Source of the DNA: Pseudomonadota bacterium
GTDB taxonomy: Bacteria; Pseudomonadota; Alphaproteobacteria; Rhizobiales; Xanthobacteraceae
DNA: 64,000 nt
Reading direction: 5' to 3'
NCBI GenBank assembly: GCA_023451825.1
Contig: JAEXYA010000060.1
Coordinates: forward strand, 1 to 64,000
Positions 9,464-19,133 of this stretch are shown here, piece after piece. Positions within the stretch are counted from its first letter, which is position 1; each line of letters begins with the position of its first letter. The position numbers were made by a program, and so were the translations under genes. The notes below the pieces were generated by a model. The model saw only the letters and a program-made list of their open reading frames with translations, searched no databases and was not told where the DNA came from.

Positions 9464-9545
9464 GTCATTGCGAGCGCAGCGAAGCAATCCAGTTCTTCCT
9501 TCGTGAGGCTCTGGATTGCTTCGTCGCTACGCTTCTCGCAATGAC
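9464..9545. repeat. Palindromic repeat, GTCATTGCGAGCG family, copy 1
   Basis: The arms GTCATTGCGAGCG...AAGCAATCCAG and CTGGATTGCTTCGTCGC...CTCGCAATGAC form a long hairpin. Near-identical copies lie at 39290-39373 and 62953-63033. This copy lies between cobW and cobN, inside what is otherwise one operon. Confidence 0.9.
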
Positions 9546-9559
9546 GAAGAAAGAGTCGC

Positions 9560-12500
9560 ATGCATCTCAAGCTCGACACCTCCGGCAGTATTGACGACGG
9601 CGACGTCGCCCGCGATCTCGGGCAGGCGACCGCCGATATCGTCGTGCTGTCGGCGGCGGACAGCGATCTCGCTGCCTTCGGCGCGGCGCATGCGAGCCTG
9701 CCCCCTGATTTCCCGAGCGTCCGCCTCACCAATCTTCTCGCGCTCGGCCATCCCGCCTCGGTCGATCTCTATGTCGAGCGCACATTGGCACAGACGAAGA
9801 TCGTGCTGCTGCGCATGTTGGGCGGCATCAGCTACTGGCCGCATGGCGTCGAGAGCCTGCGCAGCGATGCCATCGCGCGCGGCGCGCTGTTTGCCTGCAT
9901 CCCCGGCGAGATGGACTGGAATGCCGAACTCGCTGCGCGCGGCACCGTCGATGCGGAGACGACCCATGCGCTGTGGCGCTATTGCAGCGAGGGCGGCGTC
10001 GAGAATGCGACACTGGCACTGCGCTATGCCGCGCATCTGATCGGACAGGGCGACAAGCCGCCAGCTGCGCGGCCGATGCCGTCGGCGGGCTTTTGGCCGC
10101 AAGCGCCGCTGAGCGACACAAGGCCAAATGCGGTGGTGATCTTCTATCGTGCGCTGGTTGCCGGCGGCGATACGGCTGCGATCGACGCGTTGCGTGATGC
10201 ACTGGATGCGCGCGGCCTGAATCCGGTCTGCCTCTACGTCACCAGCCTCAAGGACGAACGCTCCGTTGCCTTCCTGCGCGGGGCACTCGCGGCATTTCCG
10301 CCCGGTGTGATCGTGAACGCGACCGCCTTCGCGACAGCAACGGCCAATGATGACGCTGGCGTGCTCTCCGCATCGGGCTGCCCCGTGCTGCAGGTCGCGC
10401 AGGCCGGCATTTCGCATGCGAGTTGGGAGGCGTCATCGCGCGGCCTCACGCCGCGCGATCTGGCGATGCATGTTGTGTTGCCCGAAGTCGATGGCCGCAT
10501 TTTTGCGAATGTCATCGCCTTCAAGGAGCGCGGCAAGAGCGATGGCGGCTTCACGCCGACGCTGTTGAAGCCGGTGCCGGATCGCATTGACGCCGCCGCC
10601 GATCTCGCCCGCGCCTGGGTCCGCCTGCGTCGCACCGACATCGCCGAGCGCCGCGTGGCACTGATCCTTGCCAATTATCCAAACCGCGATGGCCGCCTCG
10701 CCAATGGCGTCGGCCTTGATACGCCGCAGAGCCTTGTCGATATCATCGCCGCCATGCAGGGCGCCGGCTATAGTGCAGCAGACGTGCCCTCCACATCGGC
10801 CGCGATGATGGACCTGTTGCAGCAGGGGCCGACCAATGCACTGCATGAGCGCGCTGCGCGCAGCGGCGGTATCACGTGGTCGCTCGCGGATTATGGCGAG
10901 GCCTTCGCGCGATTGCCGGCCAATGTCCGTGCCGCCGTAGAATCGCGCTGGGGTGACGCAGGCAGCGATCCGCATGTGGTTGGCGACGCCTTCCGTCTCG
11001 GCCTGCATCGCTTCGGCAATATCGTGATCGGTGTGCAGCCGGCGCGCGGCTACAATATCGATCCTAAGAGCACCTATCACGATCCTGATCTGGTGCCGCC
11101 GCACCACTATCTCGCTTTCTATCTCTGGCTCCGGCAGGCATTCGATACGCATGCGATTGCCCATATCGGCAAGCACGGCAATCTCGAATGGCTGCCCGGC
11201 AAGAGCACCGGCCTCTCGGCCGAATGCCTGCCCGATGCGATTCTCGGTCCGTTGCCGCATCTCTATCCCTTCATCGTCAATGATCCCGGCGAAGGCATCC
11301 AGGCCAAGCGCCGCACCTCGGCTGTGATCATCGATCATCTCACGCCGTCGATGACACGCGCCGAATTGCATGACGACCTCGCCCGGCTGGAAAGCCTGGT
11401 CGATGAATATGCCGCGGCGAGCGATCTCGACCCGAAGCGCGCCGCCGTCATCGCCGAAGACATTCTGTCTTTCGCCCGCGCGCAACAGCTCGACAGCGAC
11501 GTGGACATCAACCGCGATACGCCGACCTATGAGGCCTTGCGTGCGCTCGATGCGCATCTCTGCGATCTCAAGGAAATGCAGATCCGCGACGGCCTGCATG
11601 TCTTCGGCCGCAAGCCGGAGGATGCGCAGCGCAACGATCTGCTCGTCTCCATTGCACGCCTGCCGCGTTCGGATATCCGTTCGCAGGATGCGTCGCTGCA
11701 TCGTGCATTGGCAATTGATCTCGGGCTCGGCAGTTTCGATCCGCTGACGCGCGATATGGCCGACGACTATTCTGGCCCGCGACCAAAGGCGCTCGCCGAT
11801 ATTTCCGATGCGCGATGGCGCACCACCGGCGATACGATCGAGCGAGTCGAGGCGCTGGCGTTGAAACTGGTCGCCGGTGAAATCATCTGTGACAGCCATT
11901 GGACACAGACGGCGCAAGTGATTGGCTGGATCGACAAATCCCTGCGCCCCGCCATCGATGCGTGCGGCGCTGCCGAGATGGCGGCCTTCCTCAAAGGTCT
12001 CGATGGCCGCTTCATTCGGCCGGGACCATCCGGCGCACCGACGCGTGGCCGACCCGACGTGCTGCCGACCGGCCGCAACTTCTTCGCCGTCGATGTCCGC
12101 GCGGTGCCGACGCCATCGGCGTGGCGGATCGGCCAGCTGTCGGCCGAGCGGCTGGTGGAAGCCTATTGGCAAGATGCCGGCGAATGGCCGCGCAGCATCG
12201 CGTTGTCGGCCTGGGGCACCGCAAACATGCGCACCGGCGGCGATGATGTCGCGCAGGCGCTGGCGCTGATCGGCGCGCGTCCGGTCTGGGAAGAAACATC
12301 CGGTCGTGTCACCGGCTTTGCCATTACGCCGCTCTCCGAATTAAAGCGGCCGCGCGTGGATGTGACATTCCGTGTCTCCGGTCTCTTCCGCGATGCGTTC
12401 CCGACGCAGATGGATATCATCGGATCGGCCGTCAGCGCGGTGGCCGAACTTGATGAACCCGACGAGGCCAATCCGATTGCGGCCAATGTTCGTGCCCGCG

Positions 12501-13276
12501 CACGAACGCTCGAAGCCGGCGGCGTGAATTGCGAGACGGCGCGCCGGCAAGCCATGCGCCGCGTGTTCGGCTCCAAGCCTGGTGCCTATGGTGCGGGCCT
12601 GCAGGCGCTGATGGACGAAGGCGGCTGGAATAATCGCGCCGACATCGCCGATGTGTATCTCGATTGGGGCGGTTATGCTTACGGCAGCGGCTCCGATGGC
12701 GATGGCGCGCGCGACGAATTTGCCGAGCGGCTAAAGTCCGTCGATCTGGTGGCGCAGGCGCAGGACAATCGCGAACACGATATCCTCGATTCCGACGACT
12801 ACTACCAGTTCATCGGCGGCCTCGCTGCGACGGTGCAAACGCTCAAGGGCTCAGCGCCGCGCGTCGCCCATATCGACACGTCTCGCCCGGAAGCGCCAAT
12901 CGCGCGCTCGCTGGCGCATGAGATTTCGCGCGTGGTGCGCGGCCGCGGCGCCAATCCGAAATGGGTCGCAGGCGTGATGCGACATGGCTACAAGGGCGCA
13001 TTCGAGATCGCCGCCACGGTGGATTACCTGTTCGGCTTTGCCGCCTCGACGGACGCTGTCGGCAATCACCATTTCGATCAGTTGTTCTCGGCCTATCTGG
13101 AGAACGACGATGTGCGCGACTTCATGGCGTCAGCCAATCCAGCGGCGCTGCAGGAAACCGCGGCGCGTTTTGCCGAAGCGATCCGCCGCGGATTATGGAC
13201 GCCGCGCTCCAACAGCGCGCAGCATCTGATTTCGGACCTGATGAATACCAAGCAAATCGCGAGGGAACACGCATGA
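9560..13276 (+). CDS. cobN: Cobaltochelatase subunit CobN
   Basis: A protein of 1238 residues, about the normal length for the large magnesium-chelatase-H-like subunit. Family landmarks include HIGKHGNLEWLPGKS near residues 530-550, PFIVNDPGEG, GRNFFAVDVRAVPTPSAW near 830-850, and WGTANMRTGGDDVAQAL. With CobS and CobT chelatase subunits it inserts cobalt into hydrogenobyrinic acid a,c-diamide in the late-insertion (aerobic) pathway. Those small chelatase subunits are not in this window; the cobS/cobT here are the nucleotide-loop genes. The start follows AAGAAAGAG by four bases. The stop overlaps the cobO start. Confidence 0.96.
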   Translation: MHLKLDTSGSIDDGDVARDLGQATADIVVLSAADSDLAAFGAAHASLPPDFPSVRLTNLLALGHPASVDLYVERTLAQTKIVLLRMLGGISYWPHGVESLRSDAIARGALFACIPGEMDWNAELAARGTVDAETTHALWRYCSEGGVENATLALRYAAHLIGQGDKPPAARPMPSAGFWPQAPLSDTRPNAVVIFYRALVAGGDTAAIDALRDALDARGLNPVCLYVTSLKDERSVAFLRGALAAFPPGVIVNATAFATATANDDAGVLSASGCPVLQVAQAGISHASWEASSRGLTPRDLAMHVVLPEVDGRIFANVIAFKERGKSDGGFTPTLLKPVPDRIDAAADLARAWVRLRRTDIAERRVALILANYPNRDGRLANGVGLDTPQSLVDIIAAMQGAGYSAADVPSTSAAMMDLLQQGPTNALHERAARSGGITWSLADYGEAFARLPANVRAAVESRWGDAGSDPHVVGDAFRLGLHRFGNIVIGVQPARGYNIDPKSTYHDPDLVPPHHYLAFYLWLRQAFDTHAIAHIGKHGNLEWLPGKSTGLSAECLPDAILGPLPHLYPFIVNDPGEGIQAKRRTSAVIIDHLTPSMTRAELHDDLARLESLVDEYAAASDLDPKRAAVIAEDILSFARAQQLDSDVDINRDTPTYEALRALDAHLCDLKEMQIRDGLHVFGRKPEDAQRNDLLVSIARLPRSDIRSQDASLHRALAIDLGLGSFDPLTRDMADDYSGPRPKALADISDARWRTTGDTIERVEALALKLVAGEIICDSHWTQTAQVIGWIDKSLRPAIDACGAAEMAAFLKGLDGRFIRPGPSGAPTRGRPDVLPTGRNFFAVDVRAVPTPSAWRIGQLSAERLVEAYWQDAGEWPRSIALSAWGTANMRTGGDDVAQALALIGARPVWEETSGRVTGFAITPLSELKRPRVDVTFRVSGLFRDAFPTQMDIIGSAVSAVAELDEPDEANPIAANVRARARTLEAGGVNCETARRQAMRRVFGSKPGAYGAGLQALMDEGGWNNRADIADVYLDWGGYAYGSGSDGDGARDEFAERLKSVDLVAQAQDNREHDILDSDDYYQFIGGLAATVQTLKGSAPRVAHIDTSRPEAPIARSLAHEISRVVRGRGANPKWVAGVMRHGYKGAFEIAATVDYLFGFAASTDAVGNHHFDQLFSAYLENDDVRDFMASANPAALQETAARFAEAIRRGLWTPRSNSAQHLISDLMNTKQIAREHA

Positions 13277-13902
13277 GCGCAACCGCAGCCGACAACGCCG
13301 CCGAAAACCTCCGGCATAAGGAGAAGGCCGCCAAGCACAAGGCGGCGAAAGACAAGATCATGGCGACGAAAGTGGGCGAGAAGGGCCTGCTGATCGTTCA
13401 TACCGGTACCGGCAAAGGCAAGACCTCGGCCGCGCTCGGCATGGTGTTTCGCCATATCGGTCATGAGATGCCGGTCGGCGTCGTGCAGTTCACGAAGTCG
13501 CCGAGCTGGGACACCGGCGAGGCGCGCGTGCTGGCAAAATTTCCCGAACTGGTGACGCTGCACATCATGGGCGAGGGTTTTACCTGGGAGACCCAGGATC
13601 GTGAGCGCGACATCGCTGCTGCGACCGCCGGCTGGGAGCGCGCGAAGGAGCTGATCCGCGACGATCGCCATCGCATGGTGCTGCTCGACGAGCTCAACAT
13701 CGTGCTGCGCTACGACTATCTCGATCTCAACGAGGTGATCAATTTTCTGCGCGATGAGAAGCCGGCGGACAAGCATGTGGTCATCACGGGTCGCAACGCC
13801 AAGCAGGAATTGATCGATATGGCGGATCTGGTGACGGAGATGACGCTGGTGAAGCATCCGTTCCGCGCGGGGATCAAGGGACAGAAGGGCGTGGAGTTTT
13901 GA
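13273..13902 (+). CDS. cobO: Cob(I)yrinic acid a,c-diamide adenosyltransferase (CobO)
   Basis: A protein of 209 residues with the P-loop GTGKGKT at residues 45-51 and the family motifs VVQFTKSPSWDTGE and LLDELNIVLRYDYLD. A charged, lysine- and alanine-rich N-terminal segment (residues 12-30) precedes the domain, as is usual in CobO. It transfers the adenosyl group of ATP to the corrinoid cobalt. The ATG at 13273 overlaps the cobN stop (ATGA), which fixes the start. The open frame upstream lies inside cobN and is not part of the protein. Confidence 0.95.
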   Translation: MSATAADNAAENLRHKEKAAKHKAAKDKIMATKVGEKGLLIVHTGTGKGKTSAALGMVFRHIGHEMPVGVVQFTKSPSWDTGEARVLAKFPELVTLHIMGEGFTWETQDRERDIAAATAGWERAKELIRDDRHRMVLLDELNIVLRYDYLDLNEVINFLRDEKPADKHVVITGRNAKQELIDMADLVTEMTLVKHPFRAGIKGQKGVEF

Positions 13903-13907
13903 CAGTC

Positions 13908-14047
13908 TGTCATCCCGGCGAACGCCGGGATCCATAACCTCCGAGTCCGTGGTAAACACTAGATGCTGGCCGTAGTTCTCATCTCATCTTCGGTGTCTAT
14001 GGATCCCGGCGCCGCGCACAGCTTCGCTGTGCTAGGCCGGGATGACA
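13908..14047. repeat. Palindromic repeat, GTCATCCCGGCG family
   Basis: The left arm is GTCATCCCGGCGAACGCCGG followed by GATCCATA. The right arm is TATGGATCCCGGCGCCGCGC and later GGCCGGGATGACA. The two halves can fold into one branched hairpin of about 140 bases. It separates cobO from cobQ. Confidence 0.85.
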
Positions 14048-14062
14048 GGTGAGTTTTTGGCC

Positions 14063-15550
14063 ATGAACATCTCCACACCCGCTTTGATGATTCAGGCGAC
14101 CGGCTCCAATGCCGGCAAGTCGACGATCGTTGCCGGGTTGGCGCGCGCGCTGGTGCGTCGTGGCCTCAAGGTCGCGCCGTTCAAGCCGCAGAACATGTCG
14201 AACAATGCCGCCGTTGCGATCGATGGCGGCGAGATCGGCCGCGCGCAGGCCGTGCAGGCGCGTGCCGCGCGGATGCTACCCAGTGTGCATATGAATCCTG
14301 TTCTGTTGAAACCCGAGACCGACACGGGATCGCAGGTGATCGTGCAGGGGCAACGTTGGGGCACGCTGCGGGCGAAGAACTATCTGGAGAAGAAAGCGGC
14401 ACTGCTGCCCGCCGTTCTTGAGAGTTTTTCGCTGCTCGCCGATCAGGCCGATATCGTGCTGGTCGAGGGCGCCGGAAGTCCGGCGGAGATCAATCTGCGC
14501 AAGGGCGATATCGCCAATATGGGCTTCGCCGCTGCGGCCGATATTCCCGTCGTGCTCGCCGGTGATATCGATCGCGGCGGTGTCATCGCTTCGCTGGCCG
14601 GCACGCATCTGGTGCTGGAGCCGGAAGAGCGTGCACGCATCCATGGCTTCATCGTCAACAAGTTTCGCGGCGATCCCTCGTTGTTCGATGATGGTCTCAA
14701 GGCCATCACGGACCTCACTGGCTGGCAGTCGATCGGCGTCCTGCCGTGGCTGCCGCAAGCGGCGTTCCTTCCGGCTGAGGATGCGGTGGATCTCGATCGG
14801 GCGCAGGCGTCGAACGCCACCCGCGTCATCGCAGTGCCGGTGCTCGCACGCATCGCCAATTTCGACGATCTCGATCCGCTTGGCATGGAGCCCGGCGTCA
14901 AGCTGGTCTTCGTCAAGCCGGGTGAAGCCATTCCCAGCAATGCCGATGTGGTCATCATCCCCGGCAGCAAATCCACGATCGGCGATCTCGCCTTCCTGCG
15001 CGCGCAAGGGTGGGACGTCGATATTGCCGCGCATGTCCGACGCGGCGGTCATGTGCTCGGTCTATGCGGCGGCTATCAGATGCTCGGCCGGCGGGTCAAA
15101 GATCCCGACGGTGTCGATGGCGCGCCGGGAGAGGTCGATGGACTCGGCCTGCTCGATATCGAAACGATCATGAGCGGCAGCAAGTCGACGGAACTCGTCG
15201 ACGGCACGCATGTGGCGAGCGGCACGGCGATTCAAGGCTATGAAATCCATATGGGTCGCAGCAGCGGCGCCGATTGTGTTCGGCCGCTGCTCACGATCGG
15301 CCAGCGGCCGGATGGTGCGATCTCGCGCGACGGGCGTGTGCAGGGCACTTATGTGCATGGGCTGTTCACGGGCGATGCGTTTCGCAAGGCATGGTTGGCG
15401 CAACTCGGCATCGCCTCGACCGTTGCCTATGATTCGCAGGTCGAAGCGGCGCTCGATGCGCTGGCTGATCACTGCGAGATGCATCTCGATGTGGACGCGC
15501 TGATCGCGATTGCGCGCAAGCGTCAGACCAATAGCGCCAGCGCAGCGTAA
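14063..15550 (+). CDS. cobQ: Cobyric acid synthase (CobQ)
   Basis: About 495 residues. The N-terminal P-loop domain of the dethiobiotin-synthase type begins LMIQATGSNAGKST and continues KPQNMSNNAAV. It is followed by a class I glutamine amidotransferase domain with the nucleophile C335 in GLCGGYQMLG. A YVHGLF histidine motif lies near the end. It amidates four carboxyls of adenosylcobyrinic acid a,c-diamide using glutamine and ATP. I prefer the ATG at 14063 because the upstream ATG at 14042 falls inside the palindromic repeat. Its 3' end overlaps convergent cbiB by 28 bases. Confidence 0.94.
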   Translation: MNISTPALMIQATGSNAGKSTIVAGLARALVRRGLKVAPFKPQNMSNNAAVAIDGGEIGRAQAVQARAARMLPSVHMNPVLLKPETDTGSQVIVQGQRWGTLRAKNYLEKKAALLPAVLESFSLLADQADIVLVEGAGSPAEINLRKGDIANMGFAAAADIPVVLAGDIDRGGVIASLAGTHLVLEPEERARIHGFIVNKFRGDPSLFDDGLKAITDLTGWQSIGVLPWLPQAAFLPAEDAVDLDRAQASNATRVIAVPVLARIANFDDLDPLGMEPGVKLVFVKPGEAIPSNADVVIIPGSKSTIGDLAFLRAQGWDVDIAAHVRRGGHVLGLCGGYQMLGRRVKDPDGVDGAPGEVDGLGLLDIETIMSGSKSTELVDGTHVASGTAIQGYEIHMGRSSGADCVRPLLTIGQRPDGAISRDGRVQGTYVHGLFTGDAFRKAWLAQLGIASTVAYDSQVEAALDALADHCEMHLDVDALIAIARKRQTNSASAA

Positions 15551-16494
15551 ATCAGGAATTCGAGCGCGCACGCGATCGCATAGATGCGGAGCGCGCGGCG
15601 GATATCGTCGGGCTCGGCTACGCGGCCATCCGCGTTCAGATAAGGCTCATTCGCCACGCCTTCCGCATAGACGCGCGGCCCTGACAGCGAGATGCCGAGG
15701 GCGCCGGCCATGGCGCTTTCGGGCCAGCCGGCATTGGGCGAACGATGATAACGGGCATCGCGCAGCATGGTGTTGAAAGATGTCGTGATCGATCCTCGGA
15801 CGATCGGCGCGGCGAGCGCGACCAGCACGCCCGACAAGCGTGCCGGCACAAGGTTGACGAGGTCGTCGAGTCGCGCCGCGGCCCAGCCAAAATCGATGTA
15901 GCGTTCGGTGCGATGGCCGATCATCGAATCCGCCGTGTTGATTGCCTTGTAGGCGATCAAACCGGGCAGACCGAGCACAGCCAGCCAGAACACCGGGGCG
16001 ACGATGCCATCGGAAAAATTCTCCGCGGTGGACTCGATTGCTGCACGTGCGACGCCGGCCTCGTCGAGGCGCTCCGGATCGCGGCCGACGATCATGGCGA
16101 CGGCCTTTCGCGCGGCGGGCAGACCGCCATCGATGAACGCACGATGCACGCGGGCGACATGTTGATAAAGGCTGCGCTGCGCGATCAGTGTCGAGGCGAT
16201 GAGGGCTTCGATGAGGAAGCCGAACCAATGGCCGTGCAGGAGATCGGACAGCAGGGCGCCGATCAGGAGTGCAGCGCCGACCAGGATGATGACCGTCAGC
16301 ACGCCTGCGAATTTGCGCGCGCGCTTCGTCCGGTCCTCGCGATTGAGCTTACGCTCCAGCCAGCCGATTCCATTGCCGATCCACACCACCGGATGCGGCT
16401 CGCGGCGCCATAGCCAGTCGGGATCGCCGATGACGGCGTCGAGCAAGAGCGCCGCGACCACCAGCAAGAGCGCATCGGCATGCACCAGCATCAC
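15523..16494 (-). CDS. cbiB: Adenosylcobinamide-phosphate synthase (CbiB/CobD)
   Basis: A protein of 323 residues that starts with hydrophobic helices and the family motif DAVIGDPDWLWRREPHPVVWIG. STAENFSDGIVAPVFW lies in the middle and INTADSMIGHRTERYIDFGW after it. It joins adenosylcobyric acid with (R)-1-amino-2-propanol phosphate at the inner membrane. The start overlaps the stop of the btuF-like gene by four bases, so the two are co-transcribed leftward. In P. denitrificans naming this is CobD. Confidence 0.93.
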   Translation of the reverse strand: MMLVHADALLLVVAALLLDAVIGDPDWLWRREPHPVVWIGNGIGWLERKLNREDRTKRARKFAGVLTVIILVGAALLIGALLSDLLHGHWFGFLIEALIASTLIAQRSLYQHVARVHRAFIDGGLPAARKAVAMIVGRDPERLDEAGVARAAIESTAENFSDGIVAPVFWLAVLGLPGLIAYKAINTADSMIGHRTERYIDFGWAAARLDDLVNLVPARLSGVLVALAAPIVRGSITTSFNTMLRDARYHRSPNAGWPESAMAGALGISLSGPRVYAEGVANEPYLNADGRVAEPDDIRRALRIYAIACALEFLIYAALALLV

Positions 16495-17348
16495 GGCGCC
16501 ACGCGGTTGATTTCGGCGCTGAGCCGATCCAGCGCTTCCACCATGGTCGGGCCGCCGCAGGCCATCAGGCGCTCCGGCAACACCAGCCGCTTGGATGGCG
16601 GGTAGGTCTTTTCCAGCGCGGGATGCAGCAGCATGGCGCGGCCCTGGTCTTCGGCGAAGTCGGAATTCTCCGTGACCAGCAGCAGGTCGGGCTTCAGTGT
16701 GACGATGGCTTCCAGCGACGCAAAACCGCCGGCCTTGAGGCCGAGTTCGCCGCCGGCATTTTTCAGTCCGACAGCGGCGAGCAGCGAGGTCGTGAGATTG
16801 TCGCCGCCCGACACCCAGCCGCGGCGCGAGAGCGCGAGGACGCGGATCGGCCTGCTTTGTGCTGCCGTCCGCGCCTTGGCGATGGCGGCGTCGAGCTGGG
16901 CGATCTCGGCATCTGCGCGGTCGGGATCGTTCACCAATGCGCCCATCTGGCGCAGCTGTTTCTTGACATCATCGAGCGAGCGCGCGGGATCGAACTCCGC
17001 GACTTTCAGTCCCTTCGCCTTCAGCAATTCGCGTGTTGCCCGCTTGGTAAAGCGGCCGGCGACGACCACGTCTGGCTTCAGGGCGAGAACGTCTTCCGCC
17101 TCGCCGGAGAGCAGGCGGAAGCGGGCTGCTTTGTTCTTGTCCCATGACCGGAAGGGATCGCGCGCAAACGGGCTGAGGCCGAGGATCTGTTCGGGATCGG
17201 CAAGGGTGACGAGCAGCTGGTCGGTGCACAGATTGATCGAGGCGATGCGCGGCAGCTCGGCGGCCTGCAGCGGAGCAGCGGCGAGCAGCGCCATTGCCGC
17301 GACCGTCGCGACGCAAAGCCTCTCGCGCTTGGCGCGATATGATGGCAT
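16491..17348 (-). CDS. btuF: Periplasmic binding protein of a cobalamin/corrinoid-type ABC transporter (BtuF-like)
   Basis: About 285 residues. A basic N terminus and a hydrophobic stretch ending AAPLQAAEL form a Sec signal peptide. The mature protein has the class III binding-protein pattern (RIASINLCTDQLLVTLADPEQ region; KPDVVVAG; LKPDLLLVTENSDF) typical of vitamin B12 and siderophore binding proteins. ABC ATPase and permease genes lie a short way downstream on the same strand, separated by cobC on the other strand. The cobalamin setting favours corrinoid uptake. The start is uncertain: ATG 17348, or ATG 17366, which would overlap the first codons of divergent cobC. Confidence 0.8.
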   Translation of the reverse strand: MPSYRAKRERLCVATVAAMALLAAAPLQAAELPRIASINLCTDQLLVTLADPEQILGLSPFARDPFRSWDKNKAARFRLLSGEAEDVLALKPDVVVAGRFTKRATRELLKAKGLKVAEFDPARSLDDVKKQLRQMGALVNDPDRADAEIAQLDAAIAKARTAAQSRPIRVLALSRRGWVSGGDNLTTSLLAAVGLKNAGGELGLKAGGFASLEAIVTLKPDLLLVTENSDFAEDQGRAMLLHPALEKTYPPSKRLVLPERLMACGGPTMVEALDRLSAEINRVAP

Positions 17349-17357
17349 GAGTGACGC

Positions 17358-18341
17358 ATGAAACATGGTGGCGATCTCACCCAGGCGATGGCCGAATTCG
17401 GCGGCACGGCGGACGAATGGCTGGACCTTTCGACCGGCATCAATCCGTGGCCTTATCCGATCCGCAAGCTGCCGGACAGCGCCTGGCAGCGGCTGCCATC
17501 GCGCGCCGACGAACAGGCGCTGCTGGTTGCGGCGCGGAGCGCTTACCGCGTCCCTGAAGGCGCCGGCATTGTTGCTGCCAATGGCACGCAAGCACTGATC
17601 CAGTTGCTGCCGCGTCTCGCTCCGGATGGCGCTGTCGCCATCGTCGGCCCGACCTATAACGAACATTCCAGCGCCTGGAGCGATGCCGGACACGCGATCG
17701 CCGCGATCGGCGATATCGCTGAACTGCCGGCGCATGTGACGCATGCGGTGATCGTCAATCCCAACAATCCCGATGGCCGCATCGTCGAGCCGCATCGCCT
17801 TGCCGAGGTCGCTGCAGTGTTGCAGCGGCGCGGCGGATGGCTGGTGATCGATGAAGCCTTTGCCGATGTGGATGCTGGGATCAGCGCCGTTGCGTCCTGC
17901 GGCAAGCTGCCGATCGTCATCCTGCGTTCGTTCGGAAAATTCTATGGCCTTGCCGGCATCCGGCTCGGCTTTGCCATTGCGACGCCGGACATCGCTAATC
18001 GCATACGCACCGTGCTTGGACCCTGGGCCGTTTCCGGGCCGGCATTGCATGTGGGCGCCAAGACGCTCGGCGATGTGTATTGGGTATTGCCGACGCGCGT
18101 CCGGCTTGCGGCCCAGGCGATCAAGCTCGATGGCGTCTTGATGGATGCAGGCTTCGAGATCGTGGGCGGCACCTCGCTCTATCGTCTCGCGCGGCATCGC
18201 GACGCGTCCGCTCTGCATCGCCGGCTCGCACAGAAAAAGATCTGGTGCCGCAGCTTCGATTGGTCGCGCGAGATGCTGCGCTTCGGCTTGCCGGAGAATG
18301 CCGCGGCACTCGATCGTCTTGCGGCCGCGCTGGCGCCATAG
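17358..18341 (+). CDS. cobC: Threonine-phosphate decarboxylase-like PLP enzyme (CobC)
   Basis: A protein of 327 residues of the fold-type I aminotransferase family. It opens with MKHGGDL and DLSTGINPWPYP, as CobC/CobD proteins do. NPNNPDGR and the PLP lysine K194 in SFGKFYGLAGIR are present. It makes (R)-1-amino-2-propanol phosphate for the cobinamide side chain, the co-substrate of the cbiB product. It is a single rightward gene set between leftward genes. The start almost coincides with the divergent btuF-like start. In Salmonella the equivalent is CobD. Confidence 0.9.
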   Translation: MKHGGDLTQAMAEFGGTADEWLDLSTGINPWPYPIRKLPDSAWQRLPSRADEQALLVAARSAYRVPEGAGIVAANGTQALIQLLPRLAPDGAVAIVGPTYNEHSSAWSDAGHAIAAIGDIAELPAHVTHAVIVNPNNPDGRIVEPHRLAEVAAVLQRRGGWLVIDEAFADVDAGISAVASCGKLPIVILRSFGKFYGLAGIRLGFAIATPDIANRIRTVLGPWAVSGPALHVGAKTLGDVYWVLPTRVRLAAQAIKLDGVLMDAGFEIVGGTSLYRLARHRDASALHRRLAQKKIWCRSFDWSREMLRFGLPENAAALDRLAAALAP

Positions 18342-18350
18342 CGGCATCGC

Positions 18351-19133
18351 TCACACTCCCGCCCAGGGAATGATGACGGCCTGATCGCCATGCGCGGCGC
18401 GATATGTGCTGACGCGGAATACGTCGGCGAGGATCGTATCGGACAGCGCGTCTGCGGGCGCGGCTTGCGTCACGAGCCGGCCGTCCGACATCACCAGCAC
18501 CGTATCCGCGAAGCGTGCAGCAAGGCCGAGATCGTGGGTAACGACGATCACCAGCACGCCGCGATCGGCGGTCTGGCGCAGATTGATCATGACATCGAGC
18601 TGATAGCGCGGATCGAGCGAGGCGGTGGGCTCATCGGCGAACACGATCGGCGCCTCGACAGCGAGAACCCGCGCCAGCGCCACGCGGCTGCGTTCGCCGC
18701 CGGAGAGTTCGTTGACCGGGCGATCGGCGAAGCCAAGCGTGTCGGTCGCTTCCATCGCGCGCTGCACGGCGGCTTCGTCCATGGGCGAAAGCCGCGCCGG
18801 ATCGGTGCCGCCATGCGGATAGCGGCCGAGCGCGATGACATCCTTCGCCACCAGCGGCCAGTGCACGAGATGGCCTTGCGGCAGATAGCCGAAACGTTTT
18901 GCACGCTCGCGCAGCGGCAGGTCAGCGAGCGGTGTGCCTTCGACGCTGATCTGGCCAGTCGATGGTTGCAAGCCGGCAAGGGCGCGCAGCAGCGTCGTCT
19001 TGCCGGCGCCGTTCGGGCCGACCAAAGCGACGAGGTGTCCCTTGGTCAACGACAGCGAGACATCCTGCAGCACGCGGCGGCCGGACAGCGTGACGTTCAG
19101 GTCGTGTGCAGTGAGCAGCGGCGCGTCGCTCAT
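18351..19133 (-). CDS. ABC transporter ATP-binding protein, cobalamin/iron-chelate type
   Basis: A protein of 260 residues. Walker A is GPNGAGKTTLLRAL at about 38-51, the signature is LSGGERSRVALARVL and Walker B is PIVFADEPTASLD. It pairs with the FecCD-type permease encoded just upstream; the two genes overlap by four bases. With the BtuF-like protein and the BtuB receptor nearby it should drive vitamin B12 or cobinamide import (BtuD role). The substrate is inferred from the riboswitch upstream of the btuB gene. Confidence 0.88.
   Translation of the reverse strand: MSDAPLLTAHDLNVTLSGRRVLQDVSLSLTKGHLVALVGPNGAGKTTLLRALAGLQPSTGQISVEGTPLADLPLRERAKRFGYLPQGHLVHWPLVAKDVIALGRYPHGGTDPARLSPMDEAAVQRAMEATDTLGFADRPVNELSGGERSRVALARVLAVEAPIVFADEPTASLDPRYQLDVMINLRQTADRGVLVIVVTHDLGLAARFADTVLVMSDGRLVTQAAPADALSDTILADVFRVSTYRAAHGDQAVIIPWAGV

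Noticed and set aside
9464..9545. CRISPR-like repeats
   Set aside because: The repeated units are self-complementary, dispersed singly and kilobases apart, with no spacer-repeat array or cas genes.
10433..12172. 579-residue frame on the minus strand
   Set aside because: Antisense to cobN, with no recognisable domain.
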